A stretch of 64,000 bases of DNA from Axinella damicornis (lineage: Eukaryota; Porifera; Demospongiae; Axinellida; Axinellidae). The position numbers were made by a program, and so were the translations under genes. The stretch lies in assembly GCA_963931865.1 (NCBI GenBank), contig OZ007509.1, forward strand, positions 3,239,554 through 3,303,553. The letters are read 5' to 3'. Below the pieces are notes generated by a model. The model was given only the letters and a program-made list of their open reading frames with translations, was not told where the DNA came from and did not search any database. Shown piece by piece: positions 8,962-22,500 of the stretch (position 1 is the stretch's first letter; every line of letters begins with the position of its first letter).

Positions 8962-11900
8962 ATGCTGGCTAGGTTGCTGTTCCTGAGCTGCGCTGTGCTC
9001 GTTTACAGCGCCGCAGTCGCGGCCATCAACTCCGCAGGTAAGGACACATCTTCATACAATATTAGCAGGGACATTTTACTTTAAGCACTTTACCTTTCCT
9101 GCCCACCCCAGAGCGCGAAGTCCTCATCAGTGACGCAATCGAAGAAGCAAAGACACAAAGTCATGCTCGCGCTGCTGCCGAGAATCGTGCTGGGGAGAGC
9201 ACAAGGGCGCATCGCACATCCCAAGATCTATTGTTCAAATTCAAGAAGTCGTCGGCAAAGGCCGTAGCGCAGGGTAGAGCGGGTCTACTTTTCGAAAATA
9301 CAATACGGCGTGCAGAGGAGAAGCTGCTCGAAGCCGAACGTCAAGCGATGCACGGGAGCGACGCCAGAGCAAGAGCCGAAGAGCTAGCGAAGGAAGTGCT
9401 ACACCGCACAGGTTCTTTATTAACGAAGCAGGAAATCGCGAAAATCTACTCTGCATCTGGCTGTAGAAGTCTTACGGAACCTCCAGACTGCAGTAGCCCC
9501 GCAACACAGACGGCGCGAACAGCAGACGGAACTTGTAATAACATACAGAATCCCACGTTTGGAGCTGCCGTAACCGCATTGAGACGTATCCTTCCTCCTC
9601 GATACGAAGACGGAGTTTGCCAGCTTCGAGGGACGATGCAGAGCCAGAACACTGGGCTTTTTGAAGGTGCCTTTAGTCCTCCGTATCCCAGTGCACGCTT
9701 AATTAGCCTGGAAATAGTAGAAGACAGGGAAGTGGTCAACGAGAACCTATCTCACTTTCTGTTTTTGTGGGGCCAAATTGTTGACCACGATGTAGGAATA
9801 AGCCCCGCGTTTGCAGTTGATTGCTCAGGATGCACTGCCAGTGACGTATGCATCCCCATACAAATCGCACAAAACGATCCGACATTTGGTATTACGGGCA
9901 CATCACCAATATGTCATCCCTTCATGCGCAGCATTCCCGCTTGTCCGCCAGAAACGCCAGATACCATGCCACCGAGGCAGCAAATTAATGATATCACGTC
10001 ATTCATTGACGGGTCACAGGTTTACGGATCCAGCAGCGCCCTAATGGAGAGTCTGCGAGACCCAAACAGTGGAAAGCTTCTTACAGGACCCTCCATTCCA
10101 GGTTAGAGACTATACATAAAAAAAAGAATTAAGAAAAAGATGGCAACAGTCTCCTACCCAAGTCCCCTCCCTCCTCTACATGTACCCTAAAGTCCCTAAT
10201 TCCCTTCCCTCGAATCTAATTCCCTCTCTACCGCTGTCTTTTGATTAAGAATATTTCTTGTAGTCTGATAAATAGGTCAAAGTTGGCCTGCTGTCTGTGT
10301 GATGAGACTTAAAAATAACTCTAAATGGACCATTTGCACCTAATTGTAACACTTAATATCTGACAAAATATCTTACACGGATAGTCACAAGTTTTGTACT
10401 CCAAAATACTTGTTCCATACCAACTAAGGAATAAATGATGCCAAGGTTACATCCCCACAATAGTAGCAACTTTTACATAGAGATGTATCTCTAGAGTATG
10501 CAGTGCCGTAATTCTTCCATAGGATTCTATATATACAAAAATGTCTATCTTTGTATGGTCATAAAATGAGTCCAATTTTCTTCAACATCTCTAGCTATAC
10601 GGTGAACAAATTGTGCTAGAAGTTTTGTTCCCTTTGCTTGAAGAATTTTTTTTTTTGATGCCTTCTACTCAAATGGCTTATTCGACATGAATATTGGTCC
10701 GCCAGGAAGTACATACTTTAAGTATAGGTAACAGACACGCCTTCACATTCAGCTGGCCCTAACCCTACTTCCTGCCGGACCAATAACCACTTTGTATAGC
10801 AACAGAGTAAGTTTATAATGGATTCATTACATTCTTGTGTTCATCCTGACTGTCCACAGCAAGCGGCAAACCCTCTCTTCCGGTGGACAGTGCCGGCAAC
10901 TTCAGGTCTGGAGATGTGCGAACAAATGAGCATACTGCACTGATTGTGCTGCATACCATCTTGTTGAGAGAACACAACCGCATTGCAGATGCATTGGCAG
11001 CAATGAATCCTATGTGGGACAGCGATGAGATATTTGAGACTACCAGGCAGATTGTAGGTGCTGAGATCCAGAAGATAACATACAAGGATTATCTCCCATT
11101 AATATTGGGTCCAGCTTTCTTGAATCAGCAAATTGGTGACTATGACGGTTACAATAATGCTATTAATCCAGGTATGCCCAGCAGCTTTACAGCAGCAGCA
11201 TTTCGATTTGGTCACAGTCAAATCCGACGTGAATTTGATAGGCTAAATGAAAGCTTTCTGCCAACGGATAATGGTCCGCTCAATTTGGTCGATTCCTTCT
11301 TTGATCCGAGTCAATTTGCGTCAAGTGGGGGCACTGATCCAATTCTCAGAGGACTAATTTCAGTACCAGTTCGGAGGATGGATGAATTTGTGAATGATAT
11401 TCTGACAAACCATTTATTCCAAACTGACACTTTCGTAGGCCTGGACCTGGTCTCCCTGAACATCCAAAGAGGTCGCGATCATGGGCTCCCTCCTTACATG
11501 ATTTGGAAGAGATGGGCACAGAGGGCATGTAATGTCTCGAGTGATTTTCAGCATGAGCTCACTGCTGTTCGGTTGATGTCAATCTATGGTTCCATGGATA
11601 CTGTTGACCTGTGGGTGGGTGCTTTAGCCGAGGCAAGGCTTCCAGGGTCTCTTGTGGGAGCCACTTTAGCATGTATTTTCGCAAATACATTTGGTGCAGT
11701 TCGAGACGGGGATCGTTTCTACTACGAAAATAGCGATGCTACAGCGCTGTTCAGTGCAGACCAGCGTGCTGCTATTGAAAGTGCATCTCTATCTCGCCTT
11801 ATATGTGACAATGCTGACAACATACCAGAAATCCAGCCAAATGCCTTTCGACTAGACCAGATACGAGTGAGTTGCTCGAGCTCACTAATTCCTGAAATTG

Positions 11901-12742
11901 ACTTAACACGATGGAATGATCCAACGAGTCCAACCACTCCGGATCCGACCACTCCGAGTCCAACCACTCCGGATCCGACCACTCCGAGTCCAACCACTCC
12001 AGATCCGACCACTCCGAGTCCATGCACAAACTCAAACTCAGCCTTCTTGCGAATCAACTGTAATGGAGAAAGTTCCAGGGTAAGACGTTTCAGGTCCTTT
12101 AGCAGGCGCTTCCCAACTAGCGATCCATTACTGGTCGATGAGGAATCTAAGAGTGGTACACAAGGGTCGGTCTGTCTAGCCATCAGATGTCCAGAAATGG
12201 GTGGTAGCATACAACTTGTGGTCTCTGGCCCCATTGGCTGTTCAGTTACTCCCAACCTACAGCTACCTCTAGACTCGGCGCCTACATTCTCAAACACTTA
12301 CTCAGCAATTCTTGGTCAGACTGCATTTTCTGAAGCAAATGGCATCTATGCAGATGCAGAAAGCTGCACAGCTGGTTCAGTAGATGCACTTGACTATGCA
12401 TGTAGCCGTATTGAACTGCATACTGACATCCAAAATGAGCTTCTGGGACTGGAGGAGGCAATAGCACAAAAGAATGGCAAGGAAAACAAACAAGCACAAG
12501 TTTCCCTCAGTGACCCACAGGTTCCAGAGAGTGTCCGGGAGTTGTTTGAGAATGGAGGCCATCAGTCAGTCAAGAGTAACAAAAACAAACTGATTGCTAT
12601 GCTGGAAGGATATCTGCGGGACCTCAAGAAAGAAGCAAAGCGTGCCAAATCAACCTCAACCTCGTTAGTGGAGAATCACCAGGACGAGAAGAGTGATGCT
12701 CAACTCATCTCTGAGTTAGAGCAAGCCCTTCGTCATAATTAA
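8962..12742 (+). CDS. Secreted animal haem peroxidase (peroxinectin/peroxidasin-like), 982 aa
   Basis: Coding exons are 8962-9037, 9112-10101 and 10860-12742; all junctions are GT-AG and in phase. Residues 1-20 form a signal peptide. Residues 26 to about 135 are Ala/Glu/Arg-rich and probably helical. The peroxidase domain (about 150-710) keeps the key residues of the family: distal His251 in DHD, catalytic Arg376 and haem-linking Glu379 (GDVRTNE), proximal His474 (FRFGH) and the NIQRGRDHGLP signature. It should oxidise substrates with H2O2 outside the cell. After the domain comes a PTTPDPTTPS linker (712-744). A C-terminal region of about 235 residues follows, with several cysteines and a lysine-rich helical tail. 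I do not recognise that region. No immunoglobulin, LRR or RGD cell-binding module of peroxidasin is present. The promoter contains a MITE. Confidence 0.93.
10693..10784. mobile_element. CCGGCAGGAAGTA MITE, copy 3, in peroxidase intron 2
   Basis: The ends ATTGGTCCGCCAGGAAGTA and CCTGCCGGACCAAT are inverted repeats. The 92-bp element lies near the 3' end of the 758-bp second intron, 75 bp before the acceptor. Two of the three copies in the window therefore sit in this one gene. Confidence 0.8.
11929..12024 (+). repeat. 30-bp coding tandem repeat (Pro-Thr linker)
   Basis: About three copies of a 30-bp unit encode the decapeptide SPTTPDPTTP between the peroxidase domain and the C-terminal region. 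This is typical of an extended, O-glycosylated mucin-like spacer. Copies differ by single bases, so copy number may vary between alleles. Confidence 0.9.
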
Positions 12743-13544
12743 TGCATTGTCTTCTCAAGCAAGTGTTTGCTCTATAACACTGACGTTCACAGTAGCATGT
12801 TTATTGAACAGAGCTGAACTTCATTTAAGCGATTAACTTTGTACAATCAAAATTTCTGCTCAGGACCATAATTATTATACAGATTATGATAGCTGTCATT
12901 CTTTGCCATTCAATATCCAATCCAATTTGTTTAACGGGAACTGCGGTTGTGAAGCCACAATCACACCCATTACCATATTGCTGTCTCCAGGAAACACAGT
13001 CTCCAGGAAAACAAACAGCGGCAATTTTATTCACCCAACAGTTGCATGAGTATAATATTGATGCACAATTTTGCATGCATCTCCTCTCCTTGCCAGGCAT
13101 CCCTGCTACAGGAAGCATTCCGATCTGTCCAGAGTAGATCATACTGTGCTTCAAAACAGAGACCCATGCCATTTGAACTGACATTCCAGGCTTAGCTGAA
13201 AAGAACCATGCACCACATGCACACAGTAGCTTACACTTACGTTAAACAATGACGTTTTGTTCACACAAGTGGGGCAGACTGCTTGGGTAAGGCTACTAAT
13301 TGTGCACTGAACACATCCAGTTAGGCATGTGACCTTGGACTTGGAACTGTCCTCGTAGAGCAGTCACAAGCTCATCTCTGTTATATCTGAGAATTGAAAT
13401 CTTTGTTGCCATGGAAACTCCAATCGAGACACTCATTCAGTCACTCTGTATAGACTACTCTACGATAAATTTGGCTAACTAGAACAAAATAACAACAATG
13501 GTTGTTCATTCAAGGATTAGGTAGCTAGCTGTCCTGACTAGAGC
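12743..13544. other. Convergent intergenic region, peroxidase and WDR1 3' ends
   Basis: Both genes end here. A minus-strand AATAAA (TTTATT at 13026-13031) could terminate WDR1 with a 3' UTR of about 500 bases. No AATAAA was seen for the peroxidase. The 119-codon minus-strand ORF at 12825-13184 has no recognisable features and is not annotated. Confidence 0.5.
13026..13031 (-). terminator. Possible WDR1 polyadenylation signal
   Basis: AATAAA on the minus strand, 514 bases 3' of the WDR1 stop codon, in the convergent intergenic region. The assignment rests on position only. Confidence 0.35.
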
Positions 13545-16500
13545 TCATGAGGAATACTCCCATACTCGGATGCAGCAATCATGGCCAGAAGAGGCGAAAC
13601 TGGAATCCGAGAGCCACACAATCCCGGTTATGACTGACAGGGGATGGGCACCTAATCAAACAGACAGGAAACTGGTTAGTAAAGAGCATGAAACTACCTA
13701 TGCTAAAGCTTGAGAGACGTTGGAAGAGTTATACAGAGCAAGTGCCTCTGATAGAGCTGAGCAATAATGAATATCATGATAACCACAATATCAATACAGT
13801 AGTCACTGGTTTTTAGGCGCATGCACCTGCATCTCCACAGGAAGGAAATAATTATGCAATATGTATTCCCACTCTGTAGGAGCAAAAATGGCAGAGTTTA
13901 TAGCTTCAGTGCTTAATACAGGCCTATAGAGTGAGCAGTGCTTAATAACGTGGGACTATGGTATACATTACACTAGCCTCGTTCCCAGGCCGCTTTCTCT
14001 CCTCCCACGCGGCCTGGGAATGAGGCTAACATTACACTTGCCTTTGATGACAGTTGTTCTGCTGCCGGTGGCTAGGCTCCAGACTATGATGTTGGTGTCA
14101 ATGCTGCCTGAGACAATCAATTGAGAGTTGGGTGACCATCCAATGCACATGGCCCGGGCTGTGTGGAAGAGGAAGTCGTGTTTTTCCTGTGGGTGGGTTG
14201 GTGAAGGGAGGGAGGGAGGGAGGGAGGGAGGGAGGGAGGGAGGGAGGGAGGGAGGGAGGGAGGGAGGGAGGGAGGGAGGGAGGGAGGGAGGGAGGGAGAG
14301 GTGGGGTGAGGTATGAAGGATATGGAATGTCCTTTTAATTTGTGTCACTTTACAGCAGGATGTAAACAGTGACACTTGATAAGCTTCTGCTTGGGGCGAA
14401 GAACAACTGAAACCTGATACAATGGGTAGTTACTAGGATACGGTATTCAATCATCACCCAATATGCAGAGTCCTTTCTGGATTCTGTGTTCCATGGCCAA
14501 TGCAAAAATCTGCACCCAGTTAGTGATCCTTTTCATCATACATGTATGGTGTCAGTATAATTTAGTCAGTAATCTGACCGTCTTCCACCCACATAACTGC
14601 ATCAACTGCAGGGAACGGTACCACGTTGTGAAATGCACGATGCATGAGGGGAGATACCAAAGAAACCTTCATGTATGTGTGAAACCCACGAATGCAAGGT
14701 CCTTTTCCATCACTAGGTAAAGCATAGCTTTGACTGCCATATGTCCGACTGTTGTAACATCAGCCCGAGGGCTAGTCTCGGCCCCAGACCCCAGCGCGGA
14801 TTGTTTCCAGTTCCAGTACTGGAAGTGATCCATACTGGGGTTGGTTTGGGTCTGGGGCTGAGACTACCCGAGGGCTGACACCACAACAGTAGACAAATAG
14901 ACAAACTGACAGAGAAAAAACATAGGGCATGCAGTGAGAAAGACTGACCTGGTAGCTGGCAGTCTCGTGGACCAGTATGTTCCTTCCCGAGGCGACGGCA
15001 AGGAACTCTCCGTTGGGAGAATAAGCCATTGAGGAGATCTCCCCCTTCACCTGGAACTTGGTCTTCTCCACCAGGTCATTTCCACTCACGGTGTACACGT
15101 ACACAGCTTGGTCCTGCAGTGCGTGGTAAGGGTTCACCGATATGGATTTCAGCCGATAATCCGATAACCAATATTGGATAACAACTATCAGCTGATACCA
15201 ATGGCTGATCCGATATAAAGCTTTGGTCAAATTTTCTACCTCTCAGTGTTCATATCTTTAACAAACAATTCCTGCATCATTTATATAATTCCGCATTGCC
15301 GACAGCTGATACTTGGCAGATATAGACAGCCAATCTGATTATCAATGCAACTCTAGTGTGTGCCATGGGTGGTTGAGGGACCATGGGTCACTAAGTACTA
15401 GTATCACTTATTGGGGACATTTTGCATTCCTGCAATATCTGGTTGCAATTGCAACAAACTTAACATGAAAGTGCTGTATCGTAGCACTGGTTTTAATTGA
15501 GAAGTAAACACATTGCGTTCTGCATTTCAGAAGCAAATTAATACCCTATCATAATCTCCACAAGCACAAGTAGAAAATAGGTATCTAATAATGACATAAT
15601 ACAAAGTGTACTCCATTTGGAATTATAGCTTTTCTATTCCACTCGGAGAGGGTGGAAATGGCAGAGTTTCAAGGAGATAATAACAAATAGTTTGGCAAGA
15701 GTTGACCCAGCACCTAACAGTGAGTCTAGCCTCACTCCCAGGTTTCAAGCGCAGCAACCAAAAGCACTTTATTGTCACTGCTCTTGCAGGAGGGAGCTTG
15801 GTAACAAGGCTACAGTGAGTGAATGCTCATAAGCAAGCTGTGCTTAATAATGCATCACTACGGTAACATTATTGTTGTTTGTAATGTAACGTGTGTATTG
15901 CATTCAGATTTTTGTGTGCTATAAACAAACTCAAAACTAAACTCTTGCAATCGAAACCAGTCCTACGGTATATGTTTGAAAACATATAAAAGCCATGCCC
16001 AGGCATGGAATTTTCTGTAACACGATATTTTATGCTAACAATACAACAGCCAGATCATCTATGGGAACACAACGTCATGCATCTCTAAGGGATATTCCGA
16101 AGGGCACTGGGCCCTTTGGGCTTCTGTCAAGGTAACACATACTTAGAAGCCTACCTGCTTAGTTACTGTTGTCAGACTGTAGTGCACACATGCATACACA
16201 CCTAGCCTCGCTCCCAGGCCATGTGGCCTGGGAACGAGGCTAATACACACCACAACAACTGGCCTTAGAAGCACCATCAGGGTGTCTAACTTTGGAAGAC
16301 ATTGAGCCCCTAGTGCCCTCACACAACCAGTACTAACCAGCAGATCTCAAATGGTTACACACTACCGTGTACCACCTAGACCAGTGGAAAACTGGAATCA
16401 TCAATCCTTTGCTTTCTGGTTGTGCAGTTAGTACATACCTTCCCTCCGATGGCCACTTCGGGCTGGCTGGGGTGGAAGCTAGTGGTCAGGGGTACATAGC

Positions 16501-19500
16501 CCACAGAGAGGGAGGACACACGCTCTCCATCACGAGCCACAATCACCTGGAGAAGAAACAAGTATTCTAGTTACACCTGACAATGCAGCAAACTTGCACA
16601 TTCATATTTTGAGGTTCACAAAATAATGGCGATATATTACCTACATACCTCTTGCAGCGATGTGATGACAGCAAGTCCATCAGAGCTGATGGCCAGGCCA
16701 GTGGGATCTCGGTCTGGGAGGTGGAGACTCTCTGGGCTGAGGAAGGGAGGGAGGGAGGCCGGGAGGGAGGGAGGGAGGGAGGGAGGGAGGGAGGGAGGGA
16801 GGGAGGGAGGGAGGGAGGGAGGGAGGGAGGGAGGGAGGGAGGAAGGGAGGGAGGGAGGGAGGGAGGGGGGGAGGGAGGGGGGGAGGGAGAGAGGGAGGGA
16901 GGGAGGGAGGGAGGGAGGGAGGGAGGGAGGGAGGGAGGGAGGGAGGGAGGGAGGGAGGGAGGGAGGGAGGGAGGGGGGGAGGGAGGGGGGAGGGAGAGAG
17001 GGAGGGAGGGAGGGAGGGAGGGAGGGAGGGAGGGAGGGAGGGAGGGAGGGAGGGAGGGAGGGAGGGAGGGGAGGGGAGGGGAAGAGAGCAAGAGAGGAAG
17101 GATTCAGGTATGAAGCGGTTGTCAAGGTAACATTGACCAAATATGGTGAAGTTTGCCATCAATAATTGAGATTAGGGTTTCTGAAAGTTACAAATTCCAC
17201 ACATTTCATACTACAGACTGGCATTGCTAAGCAAGATACAACAAATACCTTTATCACTGGCAACTCTGTTTCTTCAGGCTAAGGCCATAATTATATAGTA
17301 ACAAAATTCATAGTTTCTGGTCATGAATTTTCCATGCGGGCGGGCGGCACTTTTTAATTTAATATTCGTTACTTATTATAGGCGTCCTTTTCGCCGCCGT
17401 ATCACAATCCCCAGGCCGCTCGACCATAAACTTCACCAAAGGCAGCCACTTCTCCTAACTTCGCTGCCAGATTGCATGGCTGAAAGGGGCCCGATTGCTT
17501 ACTTTCCACAACAGAAAATGGCTGCTCTTTGTAGAAACTCGAAAGGGCGGCTGCTGGTAGACGGAACTTCAATACTGCCATCGCGAATTCCAGTATATAA
17601 CTCTACAAGAGAGCAACATTCCTGCACCACCATGATTGCCCAGGATAAAATATGCTTGAAACCAGCAGCAAAAAATACTAACCGAGACTAACATCACGAG
17701 CCACGGTAACTGACAACTGACAGAAGCACGCATGCGCAACAACCTTTGAACTCTATTAATAAAAAAGCTCCAAGCGGTGGTCTTTTTAAATGCGGGCGGT
17801 GACCAGAAACTATGAATTTTGTTACTATGGCCTAATACCAGTTTTGTCACTGCCCAACTGGGTTTATCGCTTGCCAAATGGACACATCCAGTATTATACC
17901 TGATTTATAAGCACTAACAACATGATGTCATGATAGTGGAATGAGATCCCTTATGTGTACAGTAGCTTGTAATGATCCAAGACAGTTGTGAAATGCAGAA
18001 GAGTCGCGCGGCCTATGGCAAAGTCATTGTTGCAGGCACAATTGTACGACCCCCTGTTCACACATGCCCATGTCACTCTTCCTGTTCGCACACTCACCAG
18101 AACTCGTTGGTGGCTGCCTGGATGGTCTTGAAGCTCTTGTCGAGGCCCAGGCTGTAGAGCTTGTCAGGTGTAGCAACGATGCTGCACACCTGGTTGGTAT
18201 GAGCTGAGCCTGAGACCAGGTCCACCTGCCCACCGTCCACACTCCAATAGCATGGAACAGAGTCAAGGATTTTAAGTATATTACTGACTAGAGTCACAAA
18301 GTTAGCCTCATTCCCAGGCCATCTACTGCTTTGCTTTTAGCCACATACATGACCTTTGAACCCCCATCAGAAAAGCACTTTTCTGACAGGGTTTCAAATG
18401 TCACATATGCAGCTAAAAGCGGTGTGGGAGACAGCTTGAGAACGAGGCTACCACAAAGGCACATACAATGTATGTCCAGCAAACACCACAGGTCACCCAC
18501 AACTCTGTCTGCAAGGGACTCTATAGCAGCGCTAGCTGCGAATGATAGTTGGGAATGATGTGGGAACAAGACCAGGTGGGGATGATGTGGGAACAAGACT
18601 AGGTGGGGATGATGTGGGAACAAGACTAGGTGGGGATGATGTGGGAACAAGACTAGGTGGGGATGATGTGGGAACAAGACTAGGTGGGGATGATGTGGGA
18701 ACAAGACTAGGTGGGGATGACGTGGGAACAAGACTAGGTGGGGATGATGTGGGAACAAGACTAGGTGGGGACGGCGTGGGAACAAGACTAGGTGGGGATG
18801 ATGTGGGAACAAGACTAGGTGGGGATGATGTGGGAACAAGACTAGGTGGGGATGACGTGGGAACAAGACTAGGTGGGTATGATGTGGGAACAAGACTACG
18901 TGGGGATGATGTGGGAACAAGACTAGGTGGGGATGATGTGGGAACAAGACTAGGTGGGTATGATGTGGGAACAAGACTACGTGGGGATGATGTGGGAACA
19001 AGACTAGGTGGGGATGATGTGGGAACAAGACTAGGTGGAGATGATGTGGGAACAAGACTAGGTGGGGATGATGTGGGAACAAGACTAGGTGGGGATGATG
19101 TGGGAACAAGACTAGGTGGGGATGACGTGGGAACAAGACTAGGTGGGGATGATGTGGGAACAAGACTAGGTGGGGATGATGTGGGAACAAGACTAGGTGG
19201 GGATGGCGTGGGAACAAGACTAGGTGGGGATGACGTGGGGACAAGACTAGGTGGGGATGACGTGGGGACAAGACTAGGTGGGGATGGCGTGGGAACAAGA
19301 CTAGGTGGGGATGATGTGGGAACAAGACTAGGTGGGGATGATGTGGGAACAAGACTAGGTGGGGATGACGTGGGAACAAGACTAGGTGGGGATGATGTGG
19401 GAACAAGACTAGGTGGAGATGATGTGGGAACAAGACTAGGTGGGGATGACGTGGGAACAAGACTAGGTGGGGATGATGTGGGAACAAGACTAGGTGGGGA

Positions 19501-22500
19501 TGATGTGGGAACAAGACTAGGTGGAGATGATGTGGGAACAAGACTAGGTGGGGATGATGTGGGAACAAGACTAGGTGGAGATGATGTGGGAACAAGACTA
19601 GGTGGGGATGACGTGGGAACAAGACTAGGTGGGGATGGACAGACTAGGAGGGAATAACATGGGAATGACCTGGGAACGAGACAAGGTGGAAATGAATGGG
19701 AATGACGTGGGAATATGTGGGAATGACATGTCCGTCAAATAACCAGACCTTCTCTGGCTGGGTGAAGATGGGCCTGGCAAAAGACTAAAGGAGTATACAT
19801 TAGCATTGTAAATGTTGAGGATATTAATTCTTCCATCGAAGCTCCCAGCATAGACGGAGGAGGCATCACTGGAGACTTCAAGTGCTGTCAGGTTTTTGTT
19901 CTGACCCTGCAGGGGAGAAACCAGAGAAGGTATCATATTCCGAACACTGGCGGCTATAGACCCCAGGCTGCCTTTTCTCCTCCCACGTGGCCTGGGAACA
20001 AGGCATTATTGTAGGAAGCAGGGGAGAAACCAGAGAGTGTATCATATTCCGAGCACTGGCGGCTATAGACCCCAGGCTGCCTTTTCTCCTCCCACGTGGC
20101 CTGGGAACAAGGCATTATTGTAGGAAGCAGGGGAGAAACCAGAGAAGGTACAGGTACATGTATCATATTCCGAGCTCTGGTGGCAAAGTAACTACTGGCT
20201 AGTCATATAGTGCTCACTAACCCCATTAAATTTTTTGTATTAGTTGCAAGAAAATGCACAACAAGGTCAGGTTGGAATCGAATCTGGCAGAAACTTTGAT
20301 CATTATATCATACATGCACAAACTGGAAGCACAGATCACCGGCATTGTGAACGACGAAAGGTACCGATCATCTGTGTTGCATGCACTCTGACATCCTGCC
20401 TTTGGATGGACAGTACAAGAAAGGGCATTGAGATTCTTCGTTGGGCACCACCACCGTGTTTCCAACCAGCTAGATCTTCGAGGCCTTCCCCACTGTATGT
20501 GCGAATAGCCTGGGAACGAGGATATCTATTTCCATCTTTGTGTGTGAAACCAGATTACAGGAATTTGTTATGATTGTGCATGTGTACATGTAAGTATTGT
20601 ACACTAGTGGAGTCTCAGAAGGTTGTTTACACTGTAATCCGGTATGTGTACATGCCATGTAAGAGTCTGGATGACTCAGTGGAATGTGTGTGTAACGAGA
20701 TTTAATTTAGAGGAAGCTGTTATGAAATTAATGGGGGAAGTTTGTTTACACCAGAGTGTGTATAATTATGTACAATGTAAACAGGAGACATTGTTTACAC
20801 TGGGAAGAGGTGCTAGGCTGAGGCAAAGCCTTCTCCAGTTACAATTAACTTCTGCACTTATACCTCTGTAAATAATCCCCTTTAGGCAATTATAGGCAAT
20901 TAGGTACATTGTAAATGGTCAGCACTGTTCTGCTAGAATTTAGCAGAGCTAGCAATTATTATTGTGTGCTTGTGGAAACCCTATCATTTCATGCCTTGTC
21001 ATTAAAGCCTATCGCTGCACCTGCCTGTAAGCCCATTTACCAGACCCTCCTTCCCCTTCCTCCTCCCCTTCCGTTCAACAGGGCATGTGCATGTTTGGGG
21101 ATGAGACCCTGTGCGAGAATATCCGCGTGAAGAGGGAGGTGTGCGCTAATCACACAGTGGGCTCCTGATCCGTACTACATGGGATGTACGTAACAATTCT
21201 TAGGTCAGCACGCAATGCTACTGTACACAGGCTTCCATTCCTCCGCCAGTGGCTTGTGGAAGGAGCAGGAAATTCAACACGTACAGGTGTACGTAGCTAG
21301 TGAAGGGCTGAGTGTTGTGTAGACCACGGGTGCCTCCATCCTTTATGCTGCTCTGAGCACTAAGTCAGCCATTGCTCCATTAAGTCACCTGCCACTTAGC
21401 GCCATTTACACGATAATACATTCCACCAGGAGTGCATGAGCAGCCGAAGGCAGCGAAGGAGCATCGAACTAGTATAGACATGTTGTGATCCCTCATGCCT
21501 TACGGTCATACCTTATATGGAAGACCTTTGCAGTACCGCACAAATGCCAATTTCTTTCACACTTTTACGTAATGGCCTCTTGCCGTATAATGTAAATGTT
21601 TGGGATATGTGAGGCAATACTACTTCCACTACGGCCGGCATGCTGAGTTTGACGCTGCTTCGCCACCTTCGGTGGCTCATGCGCTCCTGATTCCACAGGC
21701 CCTCCCTCAGTGTTCGGTCTGTAAGCAACAACCAAACACTTGGCCTGGGAATGATGCTCCAGTTGAACCACGGTACACAGAGTAACCATGCACAGTCTGA
21801 CCCTGATGATGCGCAGCGGCTTGTCCGGATTGTTGACGTCCAGGTAGTTGATGAATCCCGAGACGGAGACAGAGAGGAGGTGGGATCCCTGCCAGAGACA
21901 GCTCACTTGCTGGTCCTCCACCTGAGAGCCCATCTTGAACTCACTGCACGGGGGTGGGGGGTGGGGGGGGGGGGGGGGGGGGGGGGGGGGGTGGGGGGAG
22001 GAGAGGAGGAGAGGAGGAGAGGGGGGAGGAGAGGAGGGGAGGAGAGGAGAGGAGGGAGGGAGGGAGGGAAGGAGAGGAGGGAGGGAGGGAGGGAGGGAGG
22101 GAGGGAGGGAGGGAGGGAGGGAGGAGAGGAGGGGATGGGAGGAGAGGAGGGGAGGAGAGGAGGGGATGGGAGGAGAGGAGGGGAGGAGAGGAGGGGAGGG
22201 GAGGAGAGTAGGCGAAGAGAGGAGGGGAGGAGAGGAGGAGGAGTTATGGAGGAGGAGGAGGAGGAGGAGTTAGGGAGAACGGGGAGGAGAGAAGAGGGAA
22301 AAAGGAGGAAGGGGAAGAAGGGGAAGAGGGTGTGGATGATCGAGTATGGCTACTAAGTCGTAACGTGTCCAGTATGATAAGCATCAAGGTACTATACTGG
22401 GCACAAACCGTCTTCCAATATTATCTAAGTTGCAGATCAGTTAGTGGCTACATGAATTTAATCCAGGTCCAACNNNNNNNNNNNNNNNNNNNNNNNNNNN

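Noticed and set aside
16567..17165. Several 150-179-codon ORFs rich in Ser-Leu-Pro-Pro or Gly-Arg-Glu
   Set aside because: They are six-frame readings of the GGGA satellite. The only coding part is the 88-bp WDR1 exon at its edge.
17323..17691. 122-codon ORF in a WDR1 intron
   Set aside because: It lies wholly inside a TIR element and shows no transposase or other known motif.
18294..19657. Very long ORFs of 371 and 442 codons on both strands
   Set aside because: They are the 27-bp minisatellite read in frame; the unit length is a multiple of three so no stops arise. They lie in a WDR1 intron.
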